Assembly (NCBI GenBank): GCA_004794655.1
Contig: SMMW01000001.1
Location: 12,866,001 to 12,930,000, forward strand
DNA: 64,000 nucleotides
Direction of reading: 5' to 3'
Source: Marisa cornuarietis
Lineage: Eukaryota; Mollusca; Gastropoda; Architaenioglossa; Ampullariidae
Position numbers and translations under genes: made by a program. The notes beneath the pieces are model-generated. The model was given only the letters and a program-made list of their open reading frames with translations, did not search any database and had not been told where the DNA came from. Below are positions 36,601 to 51,018 of this stretch, one piece after another (position 1 is the first letter of the stretch; each line of letters starts with the position of its first letter).

Positions 36601-38980
36601 GGGCAAATAATAAACATCACGCCAAACTACTTCACTTAAAACATGAAGTACACATAGATCCTGATATGCTGCCTTATAAAATCGTATAACCAAAGGCATT
36701 GTTACATTGTTAAATCATGAAATACCCACCTACTTTTTTTTTTAAACATGTCTGTTATAACCTAGTTCGACATTTCCCTGGAAATGTGACTCCCTCTCAT
36801 ACATATCCCTTCAATCTCCCTCAGCTTCCTAAGTCATTTAACTGATAATAAGCGGATCATCCAAAACATCGTAAAAAAGCTCCATCAGAACTGGCGGCAA
36901 CAGAACCGGTACCGATGTTTCCTTGGCATCAAGAGGTAAAAATAGCTCAGGCCGCCAACCGGGAAGGGCAGTAAATGCAGAGGCAGACGATTCTGACCAC
37001 GCATTCTACAGTCACGCACAGAGATGATATCCGAACCGAGCCTTATAGGAGTTAAACAAACACCGTCTCATGTTGTCTTGAAGCACCCGACACTTTGGTT
37101 TGCAACATTAATAACCCCCTGAGGACCACGAGTTATCCGGTTGCGATCGCAGGAACTTTTGACGCTCTCCCCTACCTCAACCACTCCATGTGTTACCTCC
37201 TCCCCCAACACACACTCCTCCGTCTGTTGCGAAGGGACAGAATATGACGCACTCTTGCACGTGCTGCGTTCCTAACAGGTCCTACTCATCGGGTCTGCAT
37301 AGTAACATGGAGCATGGTGACATTGCTGGAAACGGAAGCTGTCATTTTTCTCGTCTGCATCCCCATCACACACACAATCACACACACAAACATGCACATG
37401 AAGGCGCCAGCCTGCCTAAATAGTTCTTGCCCTCTTAAAACCTGACGTCGCGAAAAACATGTTAAAACTGAAATCAAGCCATCGCGAAATAAAGCCGCTG
37501 GCATTTTATTTTTTTTAATTAATCGTGTCTGATTAATAATTTATTGTTTGCCTCCCACAGTGTGCAGTATATGCATTTTCCGTTGTACTTAACATGATAC
37601 AAAACAGCGCGCGCGCGAGTGTGCGTGTGTGTATGTGTCTTTGCGCGCGCGTCCAATTTCGTTCTTTTCTCATTGCACATTCTGTAGGCGGATATGTAGC
37701 CGCATACTGAATAAAAGCGCACTATGTAATGCCAGCAAGCCTTACGGTTACTCATGAATATTGAAAAGCTTTAAAGTACACCGCCGCATCTTCCACAGCT
37801 GGGCTATTGTACTGCTGCACTGCTTTTTTTTTCATCAACCCTACAAAACTTGTCCCAGCCCAGTGTTGACGTCACAGGCTGTAGTTGTGAAGAACATCCT
37901 TCAACCAGGAGCACCACCACCAAAGCGCACCAGTAATAACGAACGCAAATACCACCAAGATGCTAATGTTCTGAGAAAATAACGCTTACGAAGGATGTGT
38001 TTTTCGCGAGCGTTATGAATGTCCTCTGGATGCAGCATGGAGTACCAAGATTTTCTGCAGATCTCCTCTGTGGAGCACCCCAGGTGGTATTCGGCTCTGA
38101 GAAAAAGAATACGAAAATACAATCAAATACAATCGTAATTTATAAACAAACAGATTATATTATCAAGTGTATAAATAAGTCTCTATCTCATATAATAGCC
38201 AAAAGTGCGCTTCCCAGGGATGAGTGGGTGCAGGACTTTCCAGGGGAAAAAAGAAGGCTTCGTGTTTTGTCACTGTTTTTCACACTTTCTCCAAAATGTA
38301 TTAAAATCCTTGCTCTACATTCACGTTTCATGTTTTCGTATGCGATGCCCGGGTGATAAGTGCTTTTGCGTGCGTCTTCGTGACAAGTGCAGTAACTCTG
38401 GCGTTGCGGCCAAGAAAGATTTTCTCCCCTTGATCTTTAAACACGTGTGCTTAGCCATTGTCAGGTAACATTTAAAAATTAATTGCATAAATAACTAAGT
38501 GATAGCGAAAATAAAATAATAAATCTGACGTCAACAAAGACAAAAAATAATAAATTATATGCCACAGACAGTTTTAAAAATTGTGAAGTGAAACAGCAAT
38601 GTAGATAATATACAGAGCTAAGCAACTAAAAACTCCCTGCAGTTCTTCAGAGGTCAAGATGATTCGATGCCAGACTGAACTTACGTTTTTGTGACCTCTA
38701 GAAAGGTCATGTCAAGCTGGTGCACGGTCTTGAAGACCATGGTGTTGCTCTGCACCAGGTTCTCCTTCATCTCTGGTGTGATGAGGGGCGAGCAGGTCGC
38801 CATGAAAACATATTTCTGCTGTTGTTGTTGCTGCTGCTGGTCGCTACTGTCAGTGTCGGGGTCCGAAAGTGGAATGAAGTGACCCCGCACATGTATAACC
38901 TGATCGAAACGCAAGAGAACAAGATCACTGACACTTTTTCCCCCATCATAATCACCATTTCTCTCAAACACCATCCTTTC

Positions 38981-39013
<33 letters not shown>

Positions 39014-42000
39014 AAAAACTGGAGGTCAAGTTAAATATTGAGGGACTGAAAATTTCCGAAAGAGGCTGTAACTTTTTGGTATGGTGCATGGATAATAGCA
39101 GACAGGGGTTTCAACATCAGTCTTTATGGTAATGCTGCTTTAATTTAGATTTTGGACTTTCTTGTTCAAGCGATTATTATCGCCATGCGTGTCCTCAAGC
39201 GAAGGAGGTGGAAGTTTACATGACTTAAAACTTTCCCATGCAGTGGTTTTGTAGAATCTGTTTAGATTCCTATTGAGTGTTAGCAGCCTTTACGTTATTT
39301 TTTGTTTGTGTTTTTGCGAGAAGCCTACAAACTACGGCACGTGCTCGCTGGACCTGGATCTTGAACTGTCAATCCCGTTTGATTCTGCTCCCACCCTCAT
39401 TTCTTTAAATGTGGAGTAGTCCTATGGCAGCTCATGATCTGAAATCATTTCATGACTGCAAAAACCGCACACACACTCTCTCTCTCTCTCTCTCAAATGG
39501 CTATTCCGCATCAACACCGTTCCTAACCGTGCGTGCCAAGAATTTTTGTACAAAATGACATCTTTGTGAAGAATTAATTGTATGGCAGAGATTTCCGGAT
39601 TTGATTTTGAAATTTCATTGGAAGGCCGAAAAGTCGCCGTGACAGAGACAGGAACAGCAAAGAAGGAGGAGAAACGGCATGCTGCAAAATCTAAAAGGCA
39701 AATATCTCCTGCCTCTAGCGATGCTGAGGATTCTTCACGCAGTGCAAAAAGGGTTAATTAAGGTTGGCCGGGTTCTGCTAGCTGTTCCACTCTATTGTAT
39801 TAGAATTCAAAGCTGGGACAATTATTCTTTGTTCGCAAAGCCCATCACACAAGGGAGAGAACAGATACAATGTAACGAGCGGCAGAGAAACTCCAGGTCC
39901 AATTCCAAAGTGAAGACAAGCGAACTCTGTTTAAAAAAAAAAAAAAAAAAAAAACGCGACCCAGGTCAGAGCACCCTTTACACCGACAAAAATGTATTTA
40001 GGCAGCCGCTGTCAATATGAGACTGTTTATCCTCAATTTACCTCCCTTGCTCTACACAGGTGTACTTTAATCATCATGTATGAGATGTGTGTGATTGTGC
40101 GTCTGCATGCTCTTTTGTGTCTGTGTGTATGTGAGAGAGAGAGAGCGAAAGAGAGAAAGAGAACAATGAGTCATAGACTCGTCTGGCTTTTCGCCAGTCA
40201 TTAAAATTCTGTCCGCCTTTTTTATCTCCACCATGGAGCATTAAAACAGATGTCACCGACTTCTGCTGTCTTCATGTGTGACATTACAAATTCATGAGCC
40301 ATTGTCTATGTAAAAACAAGTACTAAAATGTAGGCAACAGTAAAACTTTTACTGTTGAATATATATATATTTCTACCTGTAAATGTCCGTAAATGGTTTC
40401 CCTGTGGCAGCTTTACAAGACTAAATCTGTACCTTAATTAACATGATAGAGAAGGGACTGTTGTTTCCAAAACTTTGGAGTATGGTATTCTGCTACAATA
40501 ACCACCTGTTTCTTTTATCCTTTTTCACCCTCACAGAGGTACACATTTTATTTTTTGAAAGGGCAAAATAAACCGCGTGCCAGTAAAGCTCTTTGGCATC
40601 AGTTTATTATTTAAAATATATTATTTGAAGGAGCACTGACATGTAGTAGAAACAACGGAAAGCAAACGGGTGATACAACAAAGAAATCAAGCATGCTTCA
40701 CATATACTTATTTCACTCTAAGCAAAGAACGAAGACAAAGAGAACTGCATAAAAGTGAAACCACCAGCCTAATTAGACTGACTTAGATGATAATTCGAAA
40801 AGGCAGCTTTGTTGGTTTATGACAGGCAGTGCTTAGTCCGGACGAGTTTCCACTGAGTGACCTACACAGCGGCTGACTGAAAGGAGGGAATCGTTGACAG
40901 TAGACTTTTTGGAGGCCCTTATGTGCTGTTTGTGAAGGGCAAAAGCGTATGGCAGCAGTGTAGAGAGAGAGAGAGGACACACCTACAGCTGACATACGAG
41001 GCTTGCTCTCTTTTTTTTTTTATTTTATTTAGGCTTAACATTTAAGCCGACATGTGTGCTGTGCGTGCGAGGGTCTATTCGTGCCTCTTAAAGTTGTGCG
41101 AAATAAAACACATAATTTGTGCATTGACTGGTGGGAATGGAATTATTTATGTATAAAATATAACTGATTAAGGAACTACTAAAGTATTCTAAAGTATTTT
41201 CATGAGAATGTTACATAGACAATACTTACTTTTCTCAAGACAAAAAAATGTCAATGACAAGTGATAGCTAACTTAAGTAATAATAAACTTTTGCTTCACG
41301 TCCAAAAACGGTGTTTAATGAAACACATGCACTATGTCACCGTCACTGATGGTACTAAAGAAGCAGTTTTATGAGCGTTCCTTTTTATTTACTATACATT
41401 TGTTTTTTAAACTACTGTTTCTTTTCATAGGTCTATGCTTGATCTAAATGTTTTGTGCAAATGTTTTTCATCCAATTTTTGCACACTGCTAGACAAGCAT
41501 CCCTTTCAAAGCTGCACGCTACACCGTCTGGAGTCGAATCTCTGTTTTGGCAGTTTTGTTTAAAAGCTGTGTGTTACGTTCAAACGTTCCGAAGACTGAT
41601 AAGCATGCAATGAGGGTCAAGCCAAGAGTGAGGGGTCAGATCTCACCTTCACGTCTCCAAAGCCTGACTGGCGCTTGAGAGTTCGAGACATGTTCATGCG
41701 ACAGAAAAAGGCCACGTCCCGCGTGACATCCAAGTCCGCCCCACCTTGCAGCAGCTGTGCCTGCACAGTGCCGTGATCGCGCTTGTCCACTATGTCGTAC
41801 AGACTGTCGCCTTGAGTCTTCATGTCCACCTGCACAGGTACACAAAGCACACTTCCACAATTGCCTCTTATGCCTAAAGCAAGCACGCTGATGTTACTCC
41901 GCTGATATATCTTAATAACAAGGAGAAATTACCCCTCTGCATCCATTTACTTTAATTCTGTTGCAATTGATATACTGGCGATATAGGTAACATCTTTTTT

Positions 42001-45000
42001 CCCTTTCTCGATTCGGTATCAAATAAGTGAAAAACACCTATTAAACTGTCAAGATACTCTGGAATAGGTAGACGTACACACGTTTTCAAAATTCTTGATT
42101 CATATATTAGATCTGCTTAAATCTACCTCAAGACATTTTCGTGTTTAATACATCACTGAATTAAAGTATAACTCAACACGCAAACATCGCCAACTTTCAG
42201 ACAAAATGGACCAGAAGGGAGAAAATGGCAGGATATGAAAAAGTTGCAGAAAAATATTTCAGCCTGGAGAAGAAAGATGACCTGCATTGATGTTTGTACA
42301 ATTATATAGTTAGGGCTACAGGGAGAGAAAAAAAAAACCCATGGCACACAGCGATGAAAAAAAAACGCCCTCACGAATTTTGCTTCTAAACGTGCGTGCT
42401 ATAAACAATTTGGGACAGAAAAAACTACTGGGGGGCCGTTTCCCGATAGACAGAGTGCCCGAAATGTTAGAACAATTACGTGGTGCTGGAACACAAAGGT
42501 TTCTAGTGGTGTTAATAACCGCTAGCTGCCGCCATCAGGCGGATGGGTGACAGCAGCAAATGTCAGGCGTAACCAGATCGTACGAGACCCAACGCTGCGC
42601 TCGCCTGAAAGGCTTTCGCTGTTAGAATAAAACCGGTTTTGTGTGCGTTAACGGTGTTAACGGTGCAAGCGCGCTCTCTCTCTCTCTGTCTCTCTCCTAT
42701 CCCCCCCCCCCCACCTACCTCCTCGCGATTCCCTTTCGTTTTATTTCAGAGATTAGCATAGGCCTATTGTGCCGAGGCCATGAAAACGCACTGTTACATT
42801 GTGCATGCTTTTTTATTGTGTATCTACACATTTCTTTCTTCGTTTGCCTGTAGCGCTGCACTATAAGGGAAAACAAAAGAAATGGAGATTGTGACTACCC
42901 ACAGTTACTAAGCCAGTAAATTCTGTTAGCGTGAGCTATGCATTATCTAGGCCACGCATGTCCCACCTCTAGAGCATAGCAGCCTTTGAAAGTAGCGGTA
43001 AAAAAAAAAAATTAGCGGGGGCTATTTTTCCTGGCGGAGGCTCCTGCACTGTAGTTTGGGTGCTGCGAAGTGATGCTAGAAGTAAATAAAAAGCAATGCA
43101 GCCCAGCGTACCATCGAGTGTCCCAGGTAGTCTGTGACGTTTTCCGAAATGTAAACCAGCTTCCCCTCTCGAGTGGTTATCAGCAAAAATCCCGTCAGCG
43201 CCTGCAACAAAAGATAGGTGATGTTGACGAAGGAAGCGAACAAGGTTGAGGTTACTATATAAATTTGACAGAAGAACAGTGGCATGGAAGAAGAATTTGG
43301 ATGCTATTTTCTTGAAAAGTCGTGGAGGTAAAGACATGCAATGAGGTACACTTATATAGTAGAAACACCTGCCGTTAATATTTAGCCATGTTACCTCATA
43401 TCATCACATTAGAAGTAGGGACGTGTAGAGAAAAAGACTTAAGTCTGAGGGAGGATAGAGGTAGACGCACTACTACTACTTGTAAAGTAGTCCTACTGTC
43501 AAATCGGAAAAATCATATAGTGGACACATATAGCATTACACGGAGCGACTGTCATAATATTTCCTGCGATCATCATCATCTCATACAAAATGGTCACATT
43601 AGGATTTTATCTGAATTCTACTAAGTCATTCAAACAGTATTTTCTACAGTACTCAAGCATATTCTTTTTATAATCCTGTAAGAAAACCCCCTTCTATGTA
43701 TATCCTCAGGTCTCGCATTCCTCTCCCTTTTGCCTGTTTAAGGCCATGGCAAACTCGGGACCACACATGACCTATGGACGCACACACTCTCCTCAAGTTC
43801 ACAGTATGTGTATACGTGCTAGTGTCCAATTTCATTTTTGATACGATAGCGAGTTATGTGCAGGGGAGGGGGGGGTCAAATCACCGTATCATATATTCTC
43901 TTAATATGGAAAACCCACAATTATTTCGAAAGAAAAATGACATCTTTGTATTGAAGATGCATTATGACTAAACCTTCAGAGTATTCATGACTCACAAGCA
44001 GACCTATGTGATGACCCATTTTCGAGTGTTGTGATGTACAAACAGCGACTCATGTCCGCTCAAACACGCGTCTGATCTCGTGATTTCGAGAAATTTTGGT
44101 TCAAACGCACTCAGTCCACATACATATACTGCGTGTACGTGTAAGCGCATGTGCTTGTGACGGGGTAGAAGATGAAATTGAACCAAGTGAATAATTTTTA
44201 CAGCTTCGTTCGTCTTATCTCTGGTAAGCTTGACATCCTGGCGGATAAATAAAGTTGTATTTTATTGCCCATCGTATCCTCTAAGAAACCGTGTTTGATG
44301 ATTAACGTCTTTCCCAGAAAACTAGCCTTTCCTAGTTAAAGTCTGTATACATATAAAGAAAAGTCTTATTAGCAATACTTTCATAAACCTTGGAGCTACC
44401 ATGTCTAAATCCTGTTACGGTGTGCCTTGCGCAATTCACTCACCCTGCTGCTCATTCATGGGCGGCGCTCGCGGACAAATGCAGTCACACACACACACAC
44501 GGCTTCAACTACTCACTGACGTCAGGACAACGTTGGGAAAACCGTCAGACAAGACACTGCCTTGTAGCTTTTTGTGCAACACCGTTTATAGAACTACCAG
44601 ACGTACAGGTGTTCGTCTTTTTTTGGGCATTACTTTGTCTGGGAGAACTGTTGGTTAACACCGCATGACCGAAAAAAACCACAGGTGAAAACTCCAAGCA
44701 TAAATCTAAAAATAAAATATTCTGAAAATTTCTTCTACTTGTGTTCAAACACCAGCCTTAACTACTATACAAGACGTTTGGTAGTAATGTTGTGAAGTAG
44801 AGGGGTAAAAGGCAAAACGTGAGGCTGAATTTTCTAAAAATTTTAAAGTGTTCAGCACTCGGGTTTAAGTTCTAGCATTACATTACACTAATTCTTAGCT
44901 TGAATAAAGTTAGGATCTCTCCCTGTTCTCTCAGTCTCTAACCCTTCATTTCTCTCGACCGCAGGTCTGTGAATAAACAGCTAGTAACGCAATGCCCTGT

Positions 45001-48000
45001 CACAGTAAATCACACCATTATATTTTCTGAACAGGATAAATCTCGGTGAAGGCGACAGCAGGGAGAAGCCTGGTGAATAATGCCCACAGAATCTAAGCTC
45101 GATCATAATACGCCAAACACACTATAGCAAGCACCAAGCTATAAGCATGCACGTGTCGTGGTGGGTCGGGGGTCGGGGGAGCATCTGTCTTCTAATCGTC
45201 TGTCTCGTAATATTTTAGTTTTGTTTGGTTGCGTGTTGTGGGTGTGTGTGTGTGTGTGTGTGTGTGTCAGGGGAGGGAGGAGAGACAGGGTGCTCAGCAT
45301 GATGTAAAGGTGGAGAATAACTGGGACCTCAAAAGGTGTGAAGGCCTTTTCAAGCACAATGCTGCATATTAATTAAGATGCTATACCAACTATTCATGGG
45401 AGAACGAAAGAGGTCGCGGTCGAGAACTATAGCCTGACCACCTGCAACAAGAACTTGATTTCATCTTGTTCGAAATATTTTCCTCACAACCTCTCACGCT
45501 AGCTGAAAAGGATGTAGGAGAATAAATAATCGTCTGCAGGGTATCTAGACGGAAAATGAATCAACTTTTCCTGCATCCGGTCAGATGTTTTTCTTAAAGC
45601 ACAACTTGCATTTTGACAGAACAGTGCGACTGACGCCTTACATGCTGAACAGGCGCCGGAGCCAGTGGAAACCACTGCGACCCGTGTACAGGACAAAAGG
45701 TGGGCTAATCTACTGGACAAACGTCAGAGGGTAATCGCTCAAACCTGTGGCCGTAATTTAAATATACCCCAACTAACACGTTAGCAGCGTGTGTACGTTT
45801 TGCAAAATCGCCAAACGTTAACAGGCTGGAAGATTGTAGTTGAATGGTGTGGCGCCCCTGTATACACAAGGAAGGACTCGTATGGAAAACTACTCAGGTC
45901 CGGTATTTGCTCTTCAGGAGGGTTTATCTACAGTGTACGTGCGTGTGTGCGTGTGTGTGAGAGAGAGAGAGAGAAAGAGAGCAATGTATGAGAGAGAGAA
46001 GCAAGAAAGTCACACCTGACGGATATGGCGAGGGGCTACTTGCAAATGTTAAAGGTAGTAGTTTGGAACGGTGTTTCCTCCTTATTCCTAACCCCTTCCC
46101 TTTTCACTGTTTCAAAATTCTCGTCACTTCTCTCTTTAATTTCCTCTGTCGACACCCCTCGAGGCCAGGCGAGCAAACTGTGACGTCAAATGGTTGTTAA
46201 ATTTAGATTCGCTGCCATGGAGAGCGCCCTCTCCCTACCTTTTGCAAGGGCTAAAAGTCACCCCTAGTCCCCCACCCCCATCCTCCAAGCGTTCTACCCT
46301 TTCCCTTCCCGTCAGTCCTATTCGTCACCTGCTCAGTTCCCATGTCCTAACCCCTTCCAGGCTAGTACATAGCGGTAAGGGCTGCAATAACATTTTATGC
46401 CCCTAGTCGTTCTCAGGTGCAAAAGCCTGTCCTCGCAGCATGCTTATTCATGCATAAATACGATCTGTTATCCTCCCATCCGATTTGAAAAAAAGGCTCG
46501 TTTGGCATTACCTGCGCGTATTATTTTCCCCATCCATCTCTACATTAGTTTACTGTTAGTAGATGCGTTTCCTAAATATTTGATAATAGTTTTATTACAA
46601 GGGGCAACCTTATTAAGATATACAAAAAAAGGGGGGGGGGCAGTATGTTCCTACTTTCCTCTCCTCTCCCTACCTCTGTACTTAATCTAATAAATTTTTA
46701 TCGTATCAGACATTTATCAAAGATGTTACTCCCATTTTTATTGTTCCTTCAAATGTAGGGACACGTGCAAATCATTTAGATAATGTTCTGCAAAATGTTT
46801 CCGCTCAAATACAATGCATGGCGAAGACAGCAGGATGCAGAGCGCGTTTAAGGACAAACCAGTTGGACAAGACCCGAACATGATTTACAAGACGAGGGAT
46901 TTACTGTCTGATTAGCTTGGAGTTCATGTCAGAGTTCTCCTCCCTATCTCTGTCTCTGTCGGTGGAGTGTGGACTGTGGAAGTTAAGACAGTGTGTGGAA
47001 GAGATGGTGAGAGTGGGGGTGGGGGGAGATCCTCTCACCTGAAAAAAGTCACAAGTGTTGGGGATGTCTTTGTTGGTAGCAGCAGATCTAAAAACTGAAA
47101 AAAAACACATTCCAGTGATATCAATATGCCATTCGTGACAGCAATAATGTCATGACTGCAATAACAAATGCTAGGGTGTTGCGATATGGCAAGAGATTGA
47201 GAAGCTAACAGAACATAAAATCGAGCTTATTACAGTTCACACGAAGAGTCTGACCATTTAATCTGATTATTATCACTATATAAAACCTTTGAGCAAGTTG
47301 GTTTTAATCAATATGTACAGCTTTTAGCATCTGGTTGTAATGAGTTTTCCTCCACTCACCAACCCCACCCGTCACCTCGCAAAAGATAATAATCTGGCTA
47401 GCTCGAGTCATTTATTAATAGTTTTTCTTTCTATTGCTCGTCATAAAATATACCTGCAATCAACTTCAAATAGAAAATGTTAAGCAGCATTAAGTAATCT
47501 CAAAAGTAATAATCAGTCCCGTCAATATCAGCAGCAGTTGTTCAGGAACGTGAAAGGAAATCATTATTAAATCTGCGGAAACGGTCTCAGCTTTATTTTT
47601 TTTTCCTATGGTACTATATTTGGCTGACCCATTTTAGTCAGAGAATTAGAAGCAATGAGATGATGAGAAAGAGAAAAACCAATTAAAGTCGATATTATCA
47701 AATAATTCATAAATATATAAACAGTGTCGTTAAAACATCCTATCCAATATTAACCAAGCTCCCAGCTAAAGCTGTAAGCTTTTGTAAGCAGTAAACATTA
47801 ACACATAGGGTTTATGTGATGTTAAAATATGTGTCTATTGAGAAAAAAAAACCCACAACGCCTGTTCTTGATACAGAAACGTATATACCTGTTTATATAC
47901 ATTACTGTATAGCCCGGGTGCCCGGGTTCATTTTTACCGAGTCTTGGGATGTTATTGGCCTTGTTTGATTATAGCTTTTTTTGTATCAGGCTTATTTATG

Positions 48001-50970
48001 CGAGGCGTCATAATAAGGAAATATTGAAACACTTGTACTCATGTCTGTCTCTCTGTCTAGGCCGACATGTTGAAAAGCTCATGTTCGGTAACGGGGGCAC
48101 AAACATTTTTAGTGAAGGGGTTGGGGCGAGGGAGATAAAAATTGCTGTTGTGCTACCTGTCTCGTTCTCTTGATCTTTTATCCCTTTTACTCTCTCTCTC
48201 TATCACTTGCTCGCTCCACCTCCCTGTTCTCTCTCTCTCTCTCTCACTGGTATCGTCTCAAATTACAATGCTGCTCAAGTTTGTTCTGCGTACGAGAGGT
48301 ACAGGTACATACAATTTGTTTTCCTTTGGAGCACGTTATAATATTTTAAAACAAGGAAAATAAACATCAAGAGTAAACATGCTCCGGAGCTAGGCTCATC
48401 TACTAAACATAGCCTACCACCGAACCATCGTCGAAACATTCCTTCCAAAATGGTTGAGAATCGAACAAACAGGTCGGATAATTAATTATCAATGGACGCC
48501 CGCCCCAACCCAAACATCGCCACCTTGCTTTGTTCTTTTATTTTGATAGAGATCGTTTGCTAGAAGAAGTATACAAGATGATGTGGTCATATGTACACCT
48601 ACGTTTCTGCAAGACGTTGCATTTCCTGATGTAAACGCAAGACAGTGACATTATCTGCAACTGCGAAAGCCGCTGACGGGCCGATTCAGCCAGAGGAAGG
48701 AGGTCTCTCATGGTGGCTATCTCAGCGTTTATTTGATCCCGCCGCTGCTTGGATGCTCCTTTGTTGGATCTGCAACAAAATGTCTCCTGCTTTACATCGT
48801 CTTCTCTTTACTGCACACAAAGGGTGGTGTTTATGGCGCATAAAACCTCTCATTCCTCTGTTTTATTCAAACGACCTCCTACTTATCTGCCTTAATGTGG
48901 CCACAAAATATTTTATTCGTGCTGTCTCCTTTGGGGATATGAAGCATCTATCGGTGGATATGAATCAGTCTCAAATGTCACCGTGGTATGTCTTCTTAGG
49001 TGAAATTTGAAGAAAACACCTGAGTAGCAACACCCTTTGGTTACAAAAGGTGGCCCAAAGTTTTTTTTATACAGATACATTTACCCCCCCCCCCACCATC
49101 TCTTCACGCGAATTGTGCACATCCGTGTGTATGTGGGTGTGTGATTGTGTGTATGTCTGTTAGTTTAATGGTGTTAAATGTGAGTTTGTGTGCGCGTGAC
49201 TGTGTGTAATGTTTTATTTAATGGACTGCAGTTTATTCTCATAGATAAGATTTTAGCAAGCAGAGGAAAAACTGATATATGAAATGTCTAAAAACATATT
49301 TTTGTTATTTCCTAAAAATATTTGAAAAAAACGCCATACAGCCGGAATATTGTAAAAATAAAACATCTGAGAAACATTTCTGAACAGGCTAATGAACCAC
49401 AGTAAACCATTTGCTTCATCAAATAATTCAATCTTTGCTCTCTGTATAGTCGGTTATAACAGTTTAAATCAGATTTTAGACCGTGCAAAACAAGAAAAGC
49501 CCAACTAAGCATTAGTTTTGCATATGGACATATTTTTGATAACTCAGAAAGCCTTTATTGCCGTTTTTACAAGTTTTACTTTTTTGTAACTCCAGATTGT
49601 TGTGAAAGAAATTTTGCTAGTTCGAAAACGTGTTCGTTGTGACCCACGCAATTTAGTTTAAGAAAATAAAATTCATCGTTAGAAAAGACGTCTTATTTAG
49701 CGAAAACAATAAAATATTTAAATATGTACTAATCAAAATCAAAATTAACGGCCTCAGTTGAAGTAAAACTGGGTGGGAGAAACCGACCCTTTTGTTCTCG
49801 CAAAGACGTTCTTCCACAAGAATGCATGCTTTAGAGAGACTGGAAGGATAAAAAAAAATTATCAGATATTCATTTCTTATAAATGGAACTTACTTTCAAG
49901 ACCTATTCGCAATTAACGATATTCAGTCGAAAGGCTTGGATATTTCAGATGAAATATTCCAGTAAAATTAATTAAGATATAAGCTAATAAGCTATTTATA
50001 AATTTATCCAGTTCAGCAGATTATTTCGTTTATACCAGAAAGTAAGTGGTGATGACACTGAAAGCCCTACAGATGTTGCTCACAAGGACGCACATTTCAG
50101 TGGCCAGATCAGGGTGGGAATAGTGCCAGTCGCAAACACCTGTGCTATGTGGTCGTCCATTTGAGGTTTTTTTTTTCCAGCACCAACTCCATTACCCTGC
50201 CCAACTCCTCTCTTATCTGCTAGTACAAGTCTTACCACGAAGAATGATTTCAATCCATACAGCTACGGTAAAGAAAACCTCCCTCGATATGTGTTTGTGA
50301 GTGCGTGCGCGCGCGCGCTGAGGACGAGGGCTTCAATAAGATTTTCGTATCGAAGTAATCCATCAAGCCTATCAATTTTATTGGATCTGTACCACACAAT
50401 GGGAGGTACTGTGATGCCCCGTTAAATCCTCTAGGAAAAGATCAGTGATTACTTCAGGTGTGCGTTTATACTCTGCTCACCACAATCCTTTATCTGGTGC
50501 ACAGCTTCATGTTGGTTTTGATTTTAAATCGCTGTAATTTCTACTTTATGAATGGCTCACAAAAAATAACAAAGGTTGGTGAAATGTGCATTTTAAAAAT
50601 GTAGCAATTATGATGGCATTTGAAATTTATTTTCGGTCCAAGATGGATTGGTGAAAGCGCTGGCAGAAGAGTAAATGAAACTGGCATGGATCTTTCTGGA
50701 TCAAAATATATTACAAGTATTTATAGGCAAGTTCTGGGTAGGCGTTACATTAATTGTGGCCGTGTTTTGCGCTATGGGTCACACTTCGCCAATATCCGGA
50801 ATAACAGTGTATTTTATTGTAAACAAATCTTCCGCATTTCAATTATTTTGATTTTCATTTTGCTCGGACATATTACTTTTAACAGCACACAAACCTTTCA
50901 AAAACTGTTTTGGCTCGTCAACAGCTTCAAGCATCTTTGCCTGATTTTAGTCAGTACTAGTTAGCATACT

Positions 50971-51018
<48 letters not shown>

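Noticed and set aside
50620..50964. 114-codon plus-strand ORF in NPAS4-like intron 1
   Set aside because: AT-rich codons, no motif, no splice context; length is within chance for this much AT-rich DNA.
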